Positions 31,734-40,818 of a DNA stretch of 64,000 nt are shown here, piece after piece. The stretch is from Chitinophagaceae bacterium BSSC1 (GTDB taxonomy: Bacteria; Bacteroidota; Bacteroidia; Chitinophagales; Chitinophagaceae), in the NCBI GenBank assembly GCA_002256435.1, contig NKJC01000001.1, positions 1,956,179 through 2,020,178 of the forward strand, written 5' to 3'. Position 1 is the first letter of the stretch, and each line of letters starts with the position of its first letter. A program made the translations under genes and the position numbers. Under the pieces are notes generated by a model that was not told where the DNA came from, searched no databases, and worked only from the letters and a program-made list of their open reading frames with translations.

Positions 31734-32735
31734 CTGAAAAAAAATTATAAAATATTCCTGAATTATGTAGTAGGTCCCATCCTATTCCTTTGGCTGGCTT
31801 ATTCCATTTACCAGCAGGTACAACACCATAAAGACTTGGAACAGTCTTGGAATCTCATCAAGCAAACATTGGCACAAAAGGGTTGGGAAATTTTTGCCTT
31901 TATTTTCTTACTAATGATCTTGAATTGGGGTTTGGAAGCAAGGAAATGGCAATTGTTGGCTAGTAAGGTTCAGCCCATTTCTTATTGGAGTGCCTATAAA
32001 GCAATTTTAACGGGTCAGGCATTTGCGCTAAATACCATCAACCGTTCTGGCGATTTTGTTGGGAGAGTGTTGTATTTAGAAGAAGGCAATAGATTAAGGG
32101 CAGTTGGCTTATCCTTAGTTGGTTCCATGAGCCAGATCTTAGTCACATTTAGTCTTGGTTTTATTTCATTGACCATTCTCAGGTTTACACTTTTGGATAA
32201 TCAGGCTATTTTACCGGGTCTCTCTGCTTTTTGGTTAGACGCACTTTTAATTGGTTTAACACCTGGCATCTTCTTGTTTGGGGTGCTTTATTTTAATGTG
32301 GCATTGGTGATTAAGTGGATAGAGCGTATACCCTTTGTGAGCAAGTACAAATTCTTTTTGGAGAAAATGGAAAACTTACACAACAAAGAATTAACAAGAA
32401 TTTTGTTACTTTCTGTGCTTAGATACGTTGTATTTATTGTCCAGTATGTGTTATTGTTGAAAATATTTGGGGTAGACGCCAGTTGGCAAATATTGCTCTG
32501 CTTGGTTTCAGTGTTATTTATGCTAATGGCCATGATTCCAACCATTGCCCTAGCAGAATTAGGGATTAGGGGTAAACTAAGCTTGGAATTGTTTGGTTTG
32601 GTAACTACCCAGCAAGTTTCCATTTTGGCCGCATCTGCTGGAATTTGGATTGTAAATCTGATTGTACCTGCCATATTCGGTACGGTCTTTTTACTGGGTT
32701 TGAGGTTGTTCAAGCAAAAAGAACAAAAGTCATAA
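31734..32735 (+). CDS. Flippase-like / lysylphosphatidylglycerol synthase TM-region family membrane protein (UPF0104-like); start uncertain
   Basis: Multi-TM; in-frame upstream extension LKKNYKIFLNYVVGPILFLWLAYSIYQQVQHHKD adds a TM helix to the listed ORF, which begins at TTG 31836. Confidence 0.65.
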   Translation: MKKNYKIFLNYVVGPILFLWLAYSIYQQVQHHKDLEQSWNLIKQTLAQKGWEIFAFIFLLMILNWGLEARKWQLLASKVQPISYWSAYKAILTGQAFALNTINRSGDFVGRVLYLEEGNRLRAVGLSLVGSMSQILVTFSLGFISLTILRFTLLDNQAILPGLSAFWLDALLIGLTPGIFLFGVLYFNVALVIKWIERIPFVSKYKFFLEKMENLHNKELTRILLLSVLRYVVFIVQYVLLLKIFGVDASWQILLCLVSVLFMLMAMIPTIALAELGIRGKLSLELFGLVTTQQVSILAASAGIWIVNLIVPAIFGTVFLLGLRLFKQKEQKS

Positions 32736-32785
32736 ATCATGACGTGGCTTTTTGCTAGCTTTATCATGATTATTCAATAAATGCT

Positions 32786-33577
32786 GTGAAAAAAATATTA
32801 TTGGTTGTCCTTTTACTGTGTATTTATAGACCCCTTACGGCAGGGGATGACTTTTGTGGTATTCGCAATACCTCTTTTCAAGATGGTGAAAGCATTTCCT
32901 TTGTGGTGTTTTACAATGTGATTGGTCTTTATGTAAACGCAGGTGATGCCAATTTTACTACTAAATTAGAATACCTGAATAACAAGCCTGTTTATCATGT
33001 GGTGGGTGTTGGTAATTCTAATCCCAGTTACGACTGGATTTTCAAAGTAAGGGACAGATATGAAACCTATTTTGATACGGCCAATTTACAGCCAATGAAA
33101 TTTATCAGAAGCGTGAATGAAGGTGGTTTCAAACACAATGAGAACGTTACATTTAACCTGCAAACCAATACCGCAGTTACTACCACGGGTTCCTTTAAAG
33201 TACCTGGATGTATTCAAGATGTTTTGAGTGCAATCTATTACGCACGCAATATTGATTTTAATAAATACAAGCCAGAAGACAAGATTCCTTTTAATATGTT
33301 TTTGGACAATGAGGTACATAATTTGTACATCAAGTATGAAGGCAAAGAAACCATCAAAACCAAGTATGGTAAATTTAGGGCTATCAAGTTCAAACCCTTA
33401 TTGGTAAAAGGTACCATGTTTGCGGGTGGAGAAAAAATGACCGTTTGGGTAAGTGATGATCCCAACCATATTCCACTTAGAATAGAAAGCCCCATTGTAG
33501 TAGGAAGTGTGAAAGTAGACATGATGCAATACCGTAACCTGCGTTACCCATTGACCTCCAATCTGAGTTTTAATTAA
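32786..33577 (+). CDS. DUF3108-like secreted protein
   Basis: Signal peptide; 'GESISFVVFYNVIGLYVNAGDANFT...KYGKFRAIKFKPLLVKGTMFAGGEKMTVWVSDDPNHIPLRIESPIVVGSVKVDM'. Confidence 0.75.
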   Translation: MKKILLVVLLLCIYRPLTAGDDFCGIRNTSFQDGESISFVVFYNVIGLYVNAGDANFTTKLEYLNNKPVYHVVGVGNSNPSYDWIFKVRDRYETYFDTANLQPMKFIRSVNEGGFKHNENVTFNLQTNTAVTTTGSFKVPGCIQDVLSAIYYARNIDFNKYKPEDKIPFNMFLDNEVHNLYIKYEGKETIKTKYGKFRAIKFKPLLVKGTMFAGGEKMTVWVSDDPNHIPLRIESPIVVGSVKVDMMQYRNLRYPLTSNLSFN

Positions 33578-33587
33578 TTTGCTTTCC

Positions 33588-34451
33588 TTAGTCTAGTGTA
33601 AATGATTCCGTTGCGCGGATCCCCTTTTCTGTTTGCTGTAATTTGCAACACTCATTAAACGCATCGTGTTCAAAAAACAAACTATAGTTACCCTCTAGTG
33701 CTTCTTGTAAAAAGGATTTTTTCTCTTCCAAAGTGGTCAATGGAAACATATCATAAGCCATTACATAAGGAAGAGGAATATGTCCGGTAGATGGTAGTAG
33801 GTCTGCCATATATACCAAAGTGCTTCCCTTGTAATTGATTTGAGGTAGCATCATTTGATTGGTATGACCAGATACAAAACGAATGCTGATATTGTCACTA
33901 AAAGCAGTGATGCCCAATTTACCTGTTTCTTTTAATCCTTGTTCTGGTGTGGCTATAAATTGCAGTTGACCTGACTCCTGAATGGGTAGTATATTCTCTT
34001 TTAAAAAACTGGCTTTTTCCCTATCATTGGGTACTGTAGCCCATTTCCAATGGTCTTGATTACTCCAATAAATGGCATTTTCAAATGCGGGTACTAGTTT
34101 TTCACCTACTCTTTTAATACTTCCACCACAGTGGTCAAAATGTAAATGCGTTAACAGTACATCGGTAATATCACTGCTGTGAAACCCTTTGGCAGCAAGG
34201 GCTTTGTTAATGTCTGTTTCTCCACTTAAATGATAATGACCAAAAAATTTCTGGTCCTGTTTGTCTCCCACACCATTGTCTACCAAGATTAAACGGTTGC
34301 CGTCTTCAATTAAAAGACATCTCAATGCCCAATTACAAAGATTGTTTTCGTCTGCTGGATTTAGTTTGTTCCACATGCTTTTAGGAACCACACCATACAT
34401 GGCGCCGCCATCTAATTTAAAATAACCTGCAGAAATACTGTGGAGTTTCAT
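33588..34451 (-). CDS. MBL-fold metallohydrolase
   Basis: 'DVLLTHLHFDHCGGS' HxHxDH motif; 'RFVSGHTNQMM'. Confidence 0.92.
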   Translation of the reverse strand: MKLHSISAGYFKLDGGAMYGVVPKSMWNKLNPADENNLCNWALRCLLIEDGNRLILVDNGVGDKQDQKFFGHYHLSGETDINKALAAKGFHSSDITDVLLTHLHFDHCGGSIKRVGEKLVPAFENAIYWSNQDHWKWATVPNDREKASFLKENILPIQESGQLQFIATPEQGLKETGKLGITAFSDNISIRFVSGHTNQMMLPQINYKGSTLVYMADLLPSTGHIPLPYVMAYDMFPLTTLEEKKSFLQEALEGNYSLFFEHDAFNECCKLQQTEKGIRATESFTLD

Positions 34452-34452
34452 A

Positions 34453-35763
34453 TTAAGCGAGTGATTTTTTTTGTTTTGCTTGAGCCATGGCTAGTAAAAT
34501 TAAACCAATGACAAAAAAGATAACAAGGGCAAGTACGGAATTACGTTGTGAACCACTTAACTCGTTGATAAATCCAAAACTAAACATACCAATCACAATG
34601 GCAATTTTTTCGGTAACATCATAAAAGCTAAAATATGAGGTAGTGTCTTTTGTTTCTGGCATTAGTTTGGCATAGGTACTCCTACTTAATGATTGAATTC
34701 CACCCATCACAAAACCAACTAGTACGGCTAATAAGTAGAATTCATTGATGCCATTGCGCGGCAATAAATATCCTATAATACATAGCAGTATCCAAAATAC
34801 CACACAGAACATCAAGGCCTTAAAATTGCCAATCTTATTTGACAAACGTGCAATTAAAAATGCACCAGGAACGGCTACTAATTGAATAATCAATATGGCG
34901 ATAATCAAGTTGGTAGTAGGAATATTTAATTCGCTTTTGCCATAGAGGGTAGCTGCTAACATCACAGTCTGAACCCCCATATTATAGAAAAAGAAAGCGG
35001 ATAAAAATCTTTTTAAAATTGGGGTATGGCTTAGTTGTTTCCAAACCTTATTCAATTCTTTGTAACCATAAGTAAAAAGATTGCCCTTTTCTGGTTGATC
35101 TACTGCGGGAGTCCCTTTTGGCAACCTACTTAGGGCAAATTGTCCAAAACCCCACCACCAAATTCCTACCAATAAAAACGAGATCTGAGACGCTTTACCT
35201 GTATTGATGCCAAATTTTTCAGGCATTAAAACAAATACAAAACAGATGATCTGTAAAATCACACTTCCAATATAGCCCATGGAGAATCCTTTGGCTGAAA
35301 CCCTATCCTGATCTTCTGGCGCAGCAATTTCTGGCAAATAGGAATTGTAAAAAACAAGGCTACTCCAAAATCCAATACAAGCAATGATTAAACAACCCAA
35401 TCCATAAGCCAAATTATCCTTGTCATAAAAGTACATGGCTGAACAAGCCAGACTTCCCATGGTACAGAAGAAGAAGAGAAACTTTTTTTTGTTGCCCTTA
35501 TAGTCAGCAATAGAAGACAAAAGGGGAGACATCAAGGCAACAATCATAAAGGCCACGGCAAGAGCATAATTGTAGAGAGAAGTATTCACGTATTCCCTTC
35601 CAAATAGATGTACCGTATCATTGGCGGTTGCGTCATTACCATCTCCGGTAACGGCTTCATAATAAGCTGGAAAAATGGTGGATGTGATAACTAGGTTGTA
35701 AACACTATTGGCCCAGTCATACATGGCCCATCCGTTAATCACTTTCTTCGGTGCAGTTTGCAT
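34453..35763 (-). CDS. MFS transporter (UMF1/Atg22-like)
   Basis: 'INGWAMYDWANSVYNLVITSTIFPAYYE' N-terminal signature and about 12 TM segments. Confidence 0.88.
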   Translation of the reverse strand: MQTAPKKVINGWAMYDWANSVYNLVITSTIFPAYYEAVTGDGNDATANDTVHLFGREYVNTSLYNYALAVAFMIVALMSPLLSSIADYKGNKKKFLFFFCTMGSLACSAMYFYDKDNLAYGLGCLIIACIGFWSSLVFYNSYLPEIAAPEDQDRVSAKGFSMGYIGSVILQIICFVFVLMPEKFGINTGKASQISFLLVGIWWWGFGQFALSRLPKGTPAVDQPEKGNLFTYGYKELNKVWKQLSHTPILKRFLSAFFFYNMGVQTVMLAATLYGKSELNIPTTNLIIAILIIQLVAVPGAFLIARLSNKIGNFKALMFCVVFWILLCIIGYLLPRNGINEFYLLAVLVGFVMGGIQSLSRSTYAKLMPETKDTTSYFSFYDVTEKIAIVIGMFSFGFINELSGSQRNSVLALVIFFVIGLILLAMAQAKQKKSLA

Positions 35764-35811
35764 GCAATTCGTTTTGGTGCTTAAAGATAGGGAAAGCGAG
35801 AATGGCGGAGC

Positions 35812-36606
35812 TTACAATTTGCCAGTATAAATTAAGGCCAATAAAGCAAGACCTACAATAATGCGGTACCAACCAAACAATTTGAAACCATTTCTTTGTA
35901 AAAAGCCAATAAAAAACTTAATGGCCAACATGGCTACTACAAATGCTACCATACTTCCCACTAATAAAGCTAGTAGGTTATCTGTATTATTTAGCAGTTC
36001 AGGTGTGTCTAAATAAGCTTTTAATATTTTGTATCCGGTAGCGGCAGCCATAGTTGGTACTGCCAGATAAAAAGAAAATTCAGCTGCTAGATTTCTGGTT
36101 AATTTTTGTTGCATACCTCCAATAATACTGGCAGCACTACGGCTAGTTCCGGGAATCATGGCCAAACACTGCCAAAAACCAATAATCAGCGCTTGTTTCA
36201 GGGTAATATCTTCGTCTTCTTCAATAGTATTTGTTTGGAAGAGCTTATCTATGAATAAAAGAATGATTCCGCCCAACAATAAAGTGATGGCTACGGTCAA
36301 TGGGCTCTCTAATAAAGCGTCAATCTTTTTAGAGAATACAAATCCCAGCACCAATGCAGGAATAACTGCTACTACTAATTTTAAATAGAATCCTTTACGG
36401 TTCAAAGGAAAGAACTTGCTCCAATATAGTACCACCACAGATAGAATAGCGCCTAGCTGAATGGCAACTTCAAATAATTTGGTAAACTCGTCTGTCTCAA
36501 TGCCCAGAATCCTACTGGTGATGATCATATGACCGGTAGATGATACCGGAAGGAATTCGGTTAAACCTTCTACAATTGCAATAATGATGGATTCTACCGG
36601 TGTCAT
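35812..36606 (-). CDS. uppP: Undecaprenyl-diphosphatase
   Basis: '[22 protein letters not shown]' and '[14 protein letters not shown]'. Confidence 0.97.
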   Translation of the reverse strand: MTPVESIIIAIVEGLTEFLPVSSTGHMIITSRILGIETDEFTKLFEVAIQLGAILSVVVLYWSKFFPLNRKGFYLKLVVAVIPALVLGFVFSKKIDALLESPLTVAITLLLGGIILLFIDKLFQTNTIEEDEDITLKQALIIGFWQCLAMIPGTSRSAASIIGGMQQKLTRNLAAEFSFYLAVPTMAAATGYKILKAYLDTPELLNNTDNLLALLVGSMVAFVVAMLAIKFFIGFLQRNGFKLFGWYRIIVGLALLALIYTGKL

Positions 36607-36842
36607 TTGGATTTTTTAAAGATCGCATAAATTTCTACTAACAATCCCAATACAATCAGCAAGGGAGCAACCGTAATTCTAATGGTACCATAGACTTCCT
36701 TGGTATCAAATACTTTTGGATCTGCAGATTTGCCACCACTCATTAAGAAGAATCCCAATGCAATGATCACGCCGCCAATCAGCATCCAAGTCAGGTTGTC
36801 TTTGGCAAACAATGCTGCCATTTTCTTTTGTTCACTCATCAC
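36603..36842 (-). CDS. DUF3098 family small membrane protein
   Basis: 79 aa, two TM segments with '[15 protein letters not shown]...[34 protein letters not shown]'; overlaps the uppP start by 4 nt. Confidence 0.82.
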   Translation of the reverse strand: MMSEQKKMAALFAKDNLTWMLIGGVIIALGFFLMSGGKSADPKVFDTKEVYGTIRITVAPLLIVLGLLVEIYAIFKKSK

Positions 36843-36886
36843 TTATTAGTTATAAGGTTTGCAAGTTAAGGTTTCAAAAATAGGAA

Positions 36887-37762
36887 TCAATACAAATCGT
36901 CCAGTTTCATTTTAAGGTACTTCAACACGGAACGATGTGTGCTAAATACAGAGATGCCAACGCCCAACGCCATCATACCCCCAAATAAAATTAGGGTCAG
37001 TTTTACGTCGCGAATGGCTTTTAATTGAGGGAACTGGCTTTCAGCCCAACCAATCAGGGTAAAGAGTAAGGCAATGGCAATCAAAGAACTTATCAATCCA
37101 TTAACCACTGCTTTAATATTCATGGGTTTGGCAATAAAGCCCCTGGTAGCTCCCACCATTTGCATGGTTTTTATTAGGAACCGATTGCTAAACATGGCCA
37201 ATCGAATGGTATTATCAATACTAAAAATGACAATTACACAAAGGATAATAGCTACTACCAAGAAAATCAACCCAATTTTAGAAGCGCGTTCATTTAGGTT
37301 GGTCACCAAACTTTGAGGATATTGTAATTCGGTAATTTGATTGCCATAGGCAGCCATTAGTTCAGCCGAGATCTTGGTCAGACTGTCTTTGTTTACATAA
37401 TTGGCCTTGGCGTAGAAGTCAATACTTTCAGGTAATGGATTCACTTCTAAGATCTTGGCCCAGTCTTCATTATTCTCTTTGTTCCAGATTTGTTTGGCGC
37501 TGGTTTTGTCTACATATACCACGTTTTTGGCATAGGGCTTAGAAGCAATAAATTGTTGAATTTGGCCAATGGTATCCTTGTTCATGGTACGCAAATAGGC
37601 ACTCAGTCTTATGTCTTCTTTAAAGGCATTGCCTACCGAACTAATGTTCAGAAAGAACCAGCCCATGATCCCCAGAATCAATAATACCAGTGCTACCCCT
37701 ACTATGCTGTAGATATAATTGGGTTTACTGCGTTTCATAGATGATTTACCAACAGCGGCCAT
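36887..37762 (-). CDS. ftsX: Cell division protein FtsX (ABC permease)
   Basis: Large extracellular loop and 'NTIRLAMFSNRFLIKTMQMVGATRGFIAKPM'. Confidence 0.9.
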   Translation of the reverse strand: MAAVGKSSMKRSKPNYIYSIVGVALVLLILGIMGWFFLNISSVGNAFKEDIRLSAYLRTMNKDTIGQIQQFIASKPYAKNVVYVDKTSAKQIWNKENNEDWAKILEVNPLPESIDFYAKANYVNKDSLTKISAELMAAYGNQITELQYPQSLVTNLNERASKIGLIFLVVAIILCVIVIFSIDNTIRLAMFSNRFLIKTMQMVGATRGFIAKPMNIKAVVNGLISSLIAIALLFTLIGWAESQFPQLKAIRDVKLTLILFGGMMALGVGISVFSTHRSVLKYLKMKLDDLY

Positions 37763-37927
37763 AGTTCAGTTTTTTGTCAGAGAAACCGGATTTCAGAAAT
37801 CGGTTCCCGTTGGGCAAATGTAGGCTTTTGAGCGTTAAACACTTACATTTGCAGCCATTCAAAATGGTTTTTTACAGCCCAAATTACCGCTTTCGAGCCT
37901 TAATAGGGTTAAAGATTTGTTAGAACA

Positions 37928-40699
37928 ATGGAATACGATTTCAGAAAAATTGAAAAGGAACGTCAAAGGCAGTGGCGTGAACAACATGCCTATCGCGTTA
38001 GCAATACCAGCGATAAGCCCAAATATTATGTGTTAGACATGTTCCCTTACCCAAGTGGAGCAGGTTTGCACGTGGGTCATCCACTGGGCTATATTGCCTC
38101 AGATATTTTTAGCCGATTCAAGCGTTTGCAGGGATTCAATGTCTTACATCCCATGGGATATGATGCTTTTGGTTTGCCCGCTGAACAGTATGCCATTGAA
38201 CACGGTGTGCATCCTGCTATTAGCACAGACAAGAACATTGATACGTTTAGAAAGCAATTAGACAATATTGGATTTTGTTTTGACTGGGAGCGTGAGATCA
38301 GAACCTGTCAACCCAATTATTATAAATGGACCCAGTGGATTTTTCTACAATTGTTCAATAGCTTTTTTAATAAACATACACAGAAGGCTACGCCGATAGC
38401 CGAATTGATAGCCAGCTTTGCAAAAGAGGGTAATGCCGTTCATGCATTTCCTGCAGCGGTGAGTTATCAACCAGCGCAGTTTGGTGCAGATGATTGGAAA
38501 GGATTTTCTGAAAAGCAACAGCAGGAAATTCTAATGCATTACAGACTGGCTTTTTGTGGTTATGGAGAAGTGAATTGGTGTGAAGCATTGGGGACTGTTT
38601 TAGCCAACGATGAAGTGGTGAATGGGGTGAGTGAAAGGGGTGGTCATCCAGTTGTGAAAAAGAAATTGCGTCAATGGTATTTACGCATTACCGAATATGC
38701 AGACCGTTTGCTAGAAGGCTTGGAGCGCGTGGAGTTCAGCGAATCCATGAAAGAAATGCAAACCAACTGGATTGGAAAAAGTTATGGTGCAGAAATTGAT
38801 TTTGAAATTACTGGAGTACCAACTGCAGGTCAACAATTAAAAGTCTATACTACCAGACCCGATACCATTTTTGGCGTAGACTTTATGGTCATTGCACCAG
38901 AGCACGAATTGATCAATACTATTACTACTGCAGACCAACAAGCGGCAGTAGATGAATATTGTACCTATGTAAAAAGCCGCAGTGAAAGAGAGCGTCAGGC
39001 AGAGAAAAAAATCTCTGGATGCTTTACTGGAGCTTATGCCATTAATCCATTTAACGGCGTAAAAATTCCTATTTGGATTTCTGAATACGTGTTGGCGGGT
39101 TATGGCACAGGAGCCATTATGGCTGTGCCTTGCGGCGATGATCGGGACTTTAAATTTGCACAACATTTTAATATTCCCATCACCAATATTTTGGGCGATG
39201 CCTTTAATGGTACGGAAGCCAATCCAACCAAGGATGCCAAATTAGAGAACAGTGATTTCTTAAATGGGGTAGTCATGCGTGATGCTATTGCCATTGTGAA
39301 TCAGCGTTTGGAAGCAATGGGTATTGGTAAATCCAAAGTGAATTTTCGCATGCGCGATGCGGCGTTTAGCCGTCAGCGTTATTGGGGTGAACCATTTCCT
39401 ATACAATGGAAGGATGGAACAGCATATCCATTGGCTGAAACCGAATTGCCTTTGTTATTACCTGAAGTAGATACCTATTCACCTGGTCCAGAAGGAGAAG
39501 GCCCCTTGGCCAATATTCCTGAATGGGTGGCAAAAGAATTAGAAACCAATACCATGCCTGGCTATGCCGGTAGTAGCTGGTATTTTCTGCGCTATATGGA
39601 TCCCCACAATGACCAAACATTCTGCGATAGGGCTGTGAGTGATTATTGGAACCAAGTAGATTTATATATTGGTGGTACCGAACACGCGGTGGGGCATTTG
39701 CTCTATAGCCGTATGTGGACCAAGGCCCTCTGTGACCTAGGTCATATTGGTTTTGACGAGCCCTTTAAGAAGTTATTGAATCAAGGAATGATTCAAGGCT
39801 CTTCTAGATTTGTCTATCGCCTAAAAGGCACACAGGAATTTGTTTCCCATGGTTTGATCAAGGATTTTGACACTGTTGATAAATTACATGTAGACGTAAA
39901 TATTGTGGATGGCATTGAATTAGATACAACTGCATTTAAGAAATGGAAGCCCGATTTTGCGGCTGCTAGTTTTCAGTTAGAAGACGGTAAGTATCTCTGC
40001 GGAACCGAGGTAGAGAAAATGTCTAAGTCTAAATTCAACACGGTGAATCCGGATGAATTGGTTCAAAAATTTGGAGCCGATACTTTCCGCATGTATGAAA
40101 TGTTCTTGGGCCCCGTAGAGCAGAGCAAACCTTGGGATACCAAGGGAATTGAAGGGGTACATCGTTTTATCAAAAAGCTTTGGCGTTTATTCTTTGACGA
40201 GCTCAAAGGAAGGGTTTGGAATGAAGACGCCCCCAATGCTGCAGAATTAAAAGTCTTGCACAAAGCCATCAAGAAAACCCAGGACGATACCGAGCGTTTT
40301 AGTTTTAATACAGCAGTGAGTGGGTTTATGATCTGTGTGAATGAATTAGCAGACTTAAAATGCAATAAGCGTGCTGTTTTAGAGCCTTTGTTGGTGTTGG
40401 TTACGCCATATGCCCCGCACGTAGCAGAAGAGCTTTGGGCGGCACTTGGTAATAGCAGTTCTATATTGGATGCGGCATTCCCTGTATTTGACCCGGCTCA
40501 TGTGGTTGAATCTGCCAAAGAATACCCTGTAAGCATCAATGGTAAGGTAAGAACCAACCTGCTTATTTCTTTAGACGCAACTGAAGCTGAAGTGCAGGAA
40601 TTGGTTTTGGCCAATGAACTGGTTCAGAAATGGGTAGAGGGCAAGTCTTTAAAGAAATTCATTTTTGTAAAAGGCAGGATGATCAATCTGGTAATCTAA
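37928..40699 (+). CDS. leuS: Leucyl-tRNA synthetase
   Basis: 'DMFPYPSGAGLHVGHPLGYIASDI' (HIGH) and 'EKMSKSKFNTVNPDELV' (KMSKS). Confidence 0.97.
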   Translation: MEYDFRKIEKERQRQWREQHAYRVSNTSDKPKYYVLDMFPYPSGAGLHVGHPLGYIASDIFSRFKRLQGFNVLHPMGYDAFGLPAEQYAIEHGVHPAISTDKNIDTFRKQLDNIGFCFDWEREIRTCQPNYYKWTQWIFLQLFNSFFNKHTQKATPIAELIASFAKEGNAVHAFPAAVSYQPAQFGADDWKGFSEKQQQEILMHYRLAFCGYGEVNWCEALGTVLANDEVVNGVSERGGHPVVKKKLRQWYLRITEYADRLLEGLERVEFSESMKEMQTNWIGKSYGAEIDFEITGVPTAGQQLKVYTTRPDTIFGVDFMVIAPEHELINTITTADQQAAVDEYCTYVKSRSERERQAEKKISGCFTGAYAINPFNGVKIPIWISEYVLAGYGTGAIMAVPCGDDRDFKFAQHFNIPITNILGDAFNGTEANPTKDAKLENSDFLNGVVMRDAIAIVNQRLEAMGIGKSKVNFRMRDAAFSRQRYWGEPFPIQWKDGTAYPLAETELPLLLPEVDTYSPGPEGEGPLANIPEWVAKELETNTMPGYAGSSWYFLRYMDPHNDQTFCDRAVSDYWNQVDLYIGGTEHAVGHLLYSRMWTKALCDLGHIGFDEPFKKLLNQGMIQGSSRFVYRLKGTQEFVSHGLIKDFDTVDKLHVDVNIVDGIELDTTAFKKWKPDFAAASFQLEDGKYLCGTEVEKMSKSKFNTVNPDELVQKFGADTFRMYEMFLGPVEQSKPWDTKGIEGVHRFIKKLWRLFFDELKGRVWNEDAPNAAELKVLHKAIKKTQDDTERFSFNTAVSGFMICVNELADLKCNKRAVLEPLLVLVTPYAPHVAEELWAALGNSSSILDAAFPVFDPAHVVESAKEYPVSINGKVRTNLLISLDATEAEVQELVLANELVQKWVEGKSLKKFIFVKGRMINLVI

Positions 40700-40725
40700 G
40701 GCTTCATCATTAAATTTTCTATCAT

Positions 40726-40753
40726 AGCCCCAGTTCTTGAGCTGGGGCTTTTT
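40726..40753 (+). terminator. Intrinsic terminator after leuS
   Basis: AGCCCCAG ... CTGGGGCT followed by T-run. Confidence 0.9.
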
Positions 40754-40818
40754 CATTCCTGTAAAAAACGCCCAAATTCAAAGGGCTTTTATTACATTGC
40801 TGCACCAAAATTCCAACT

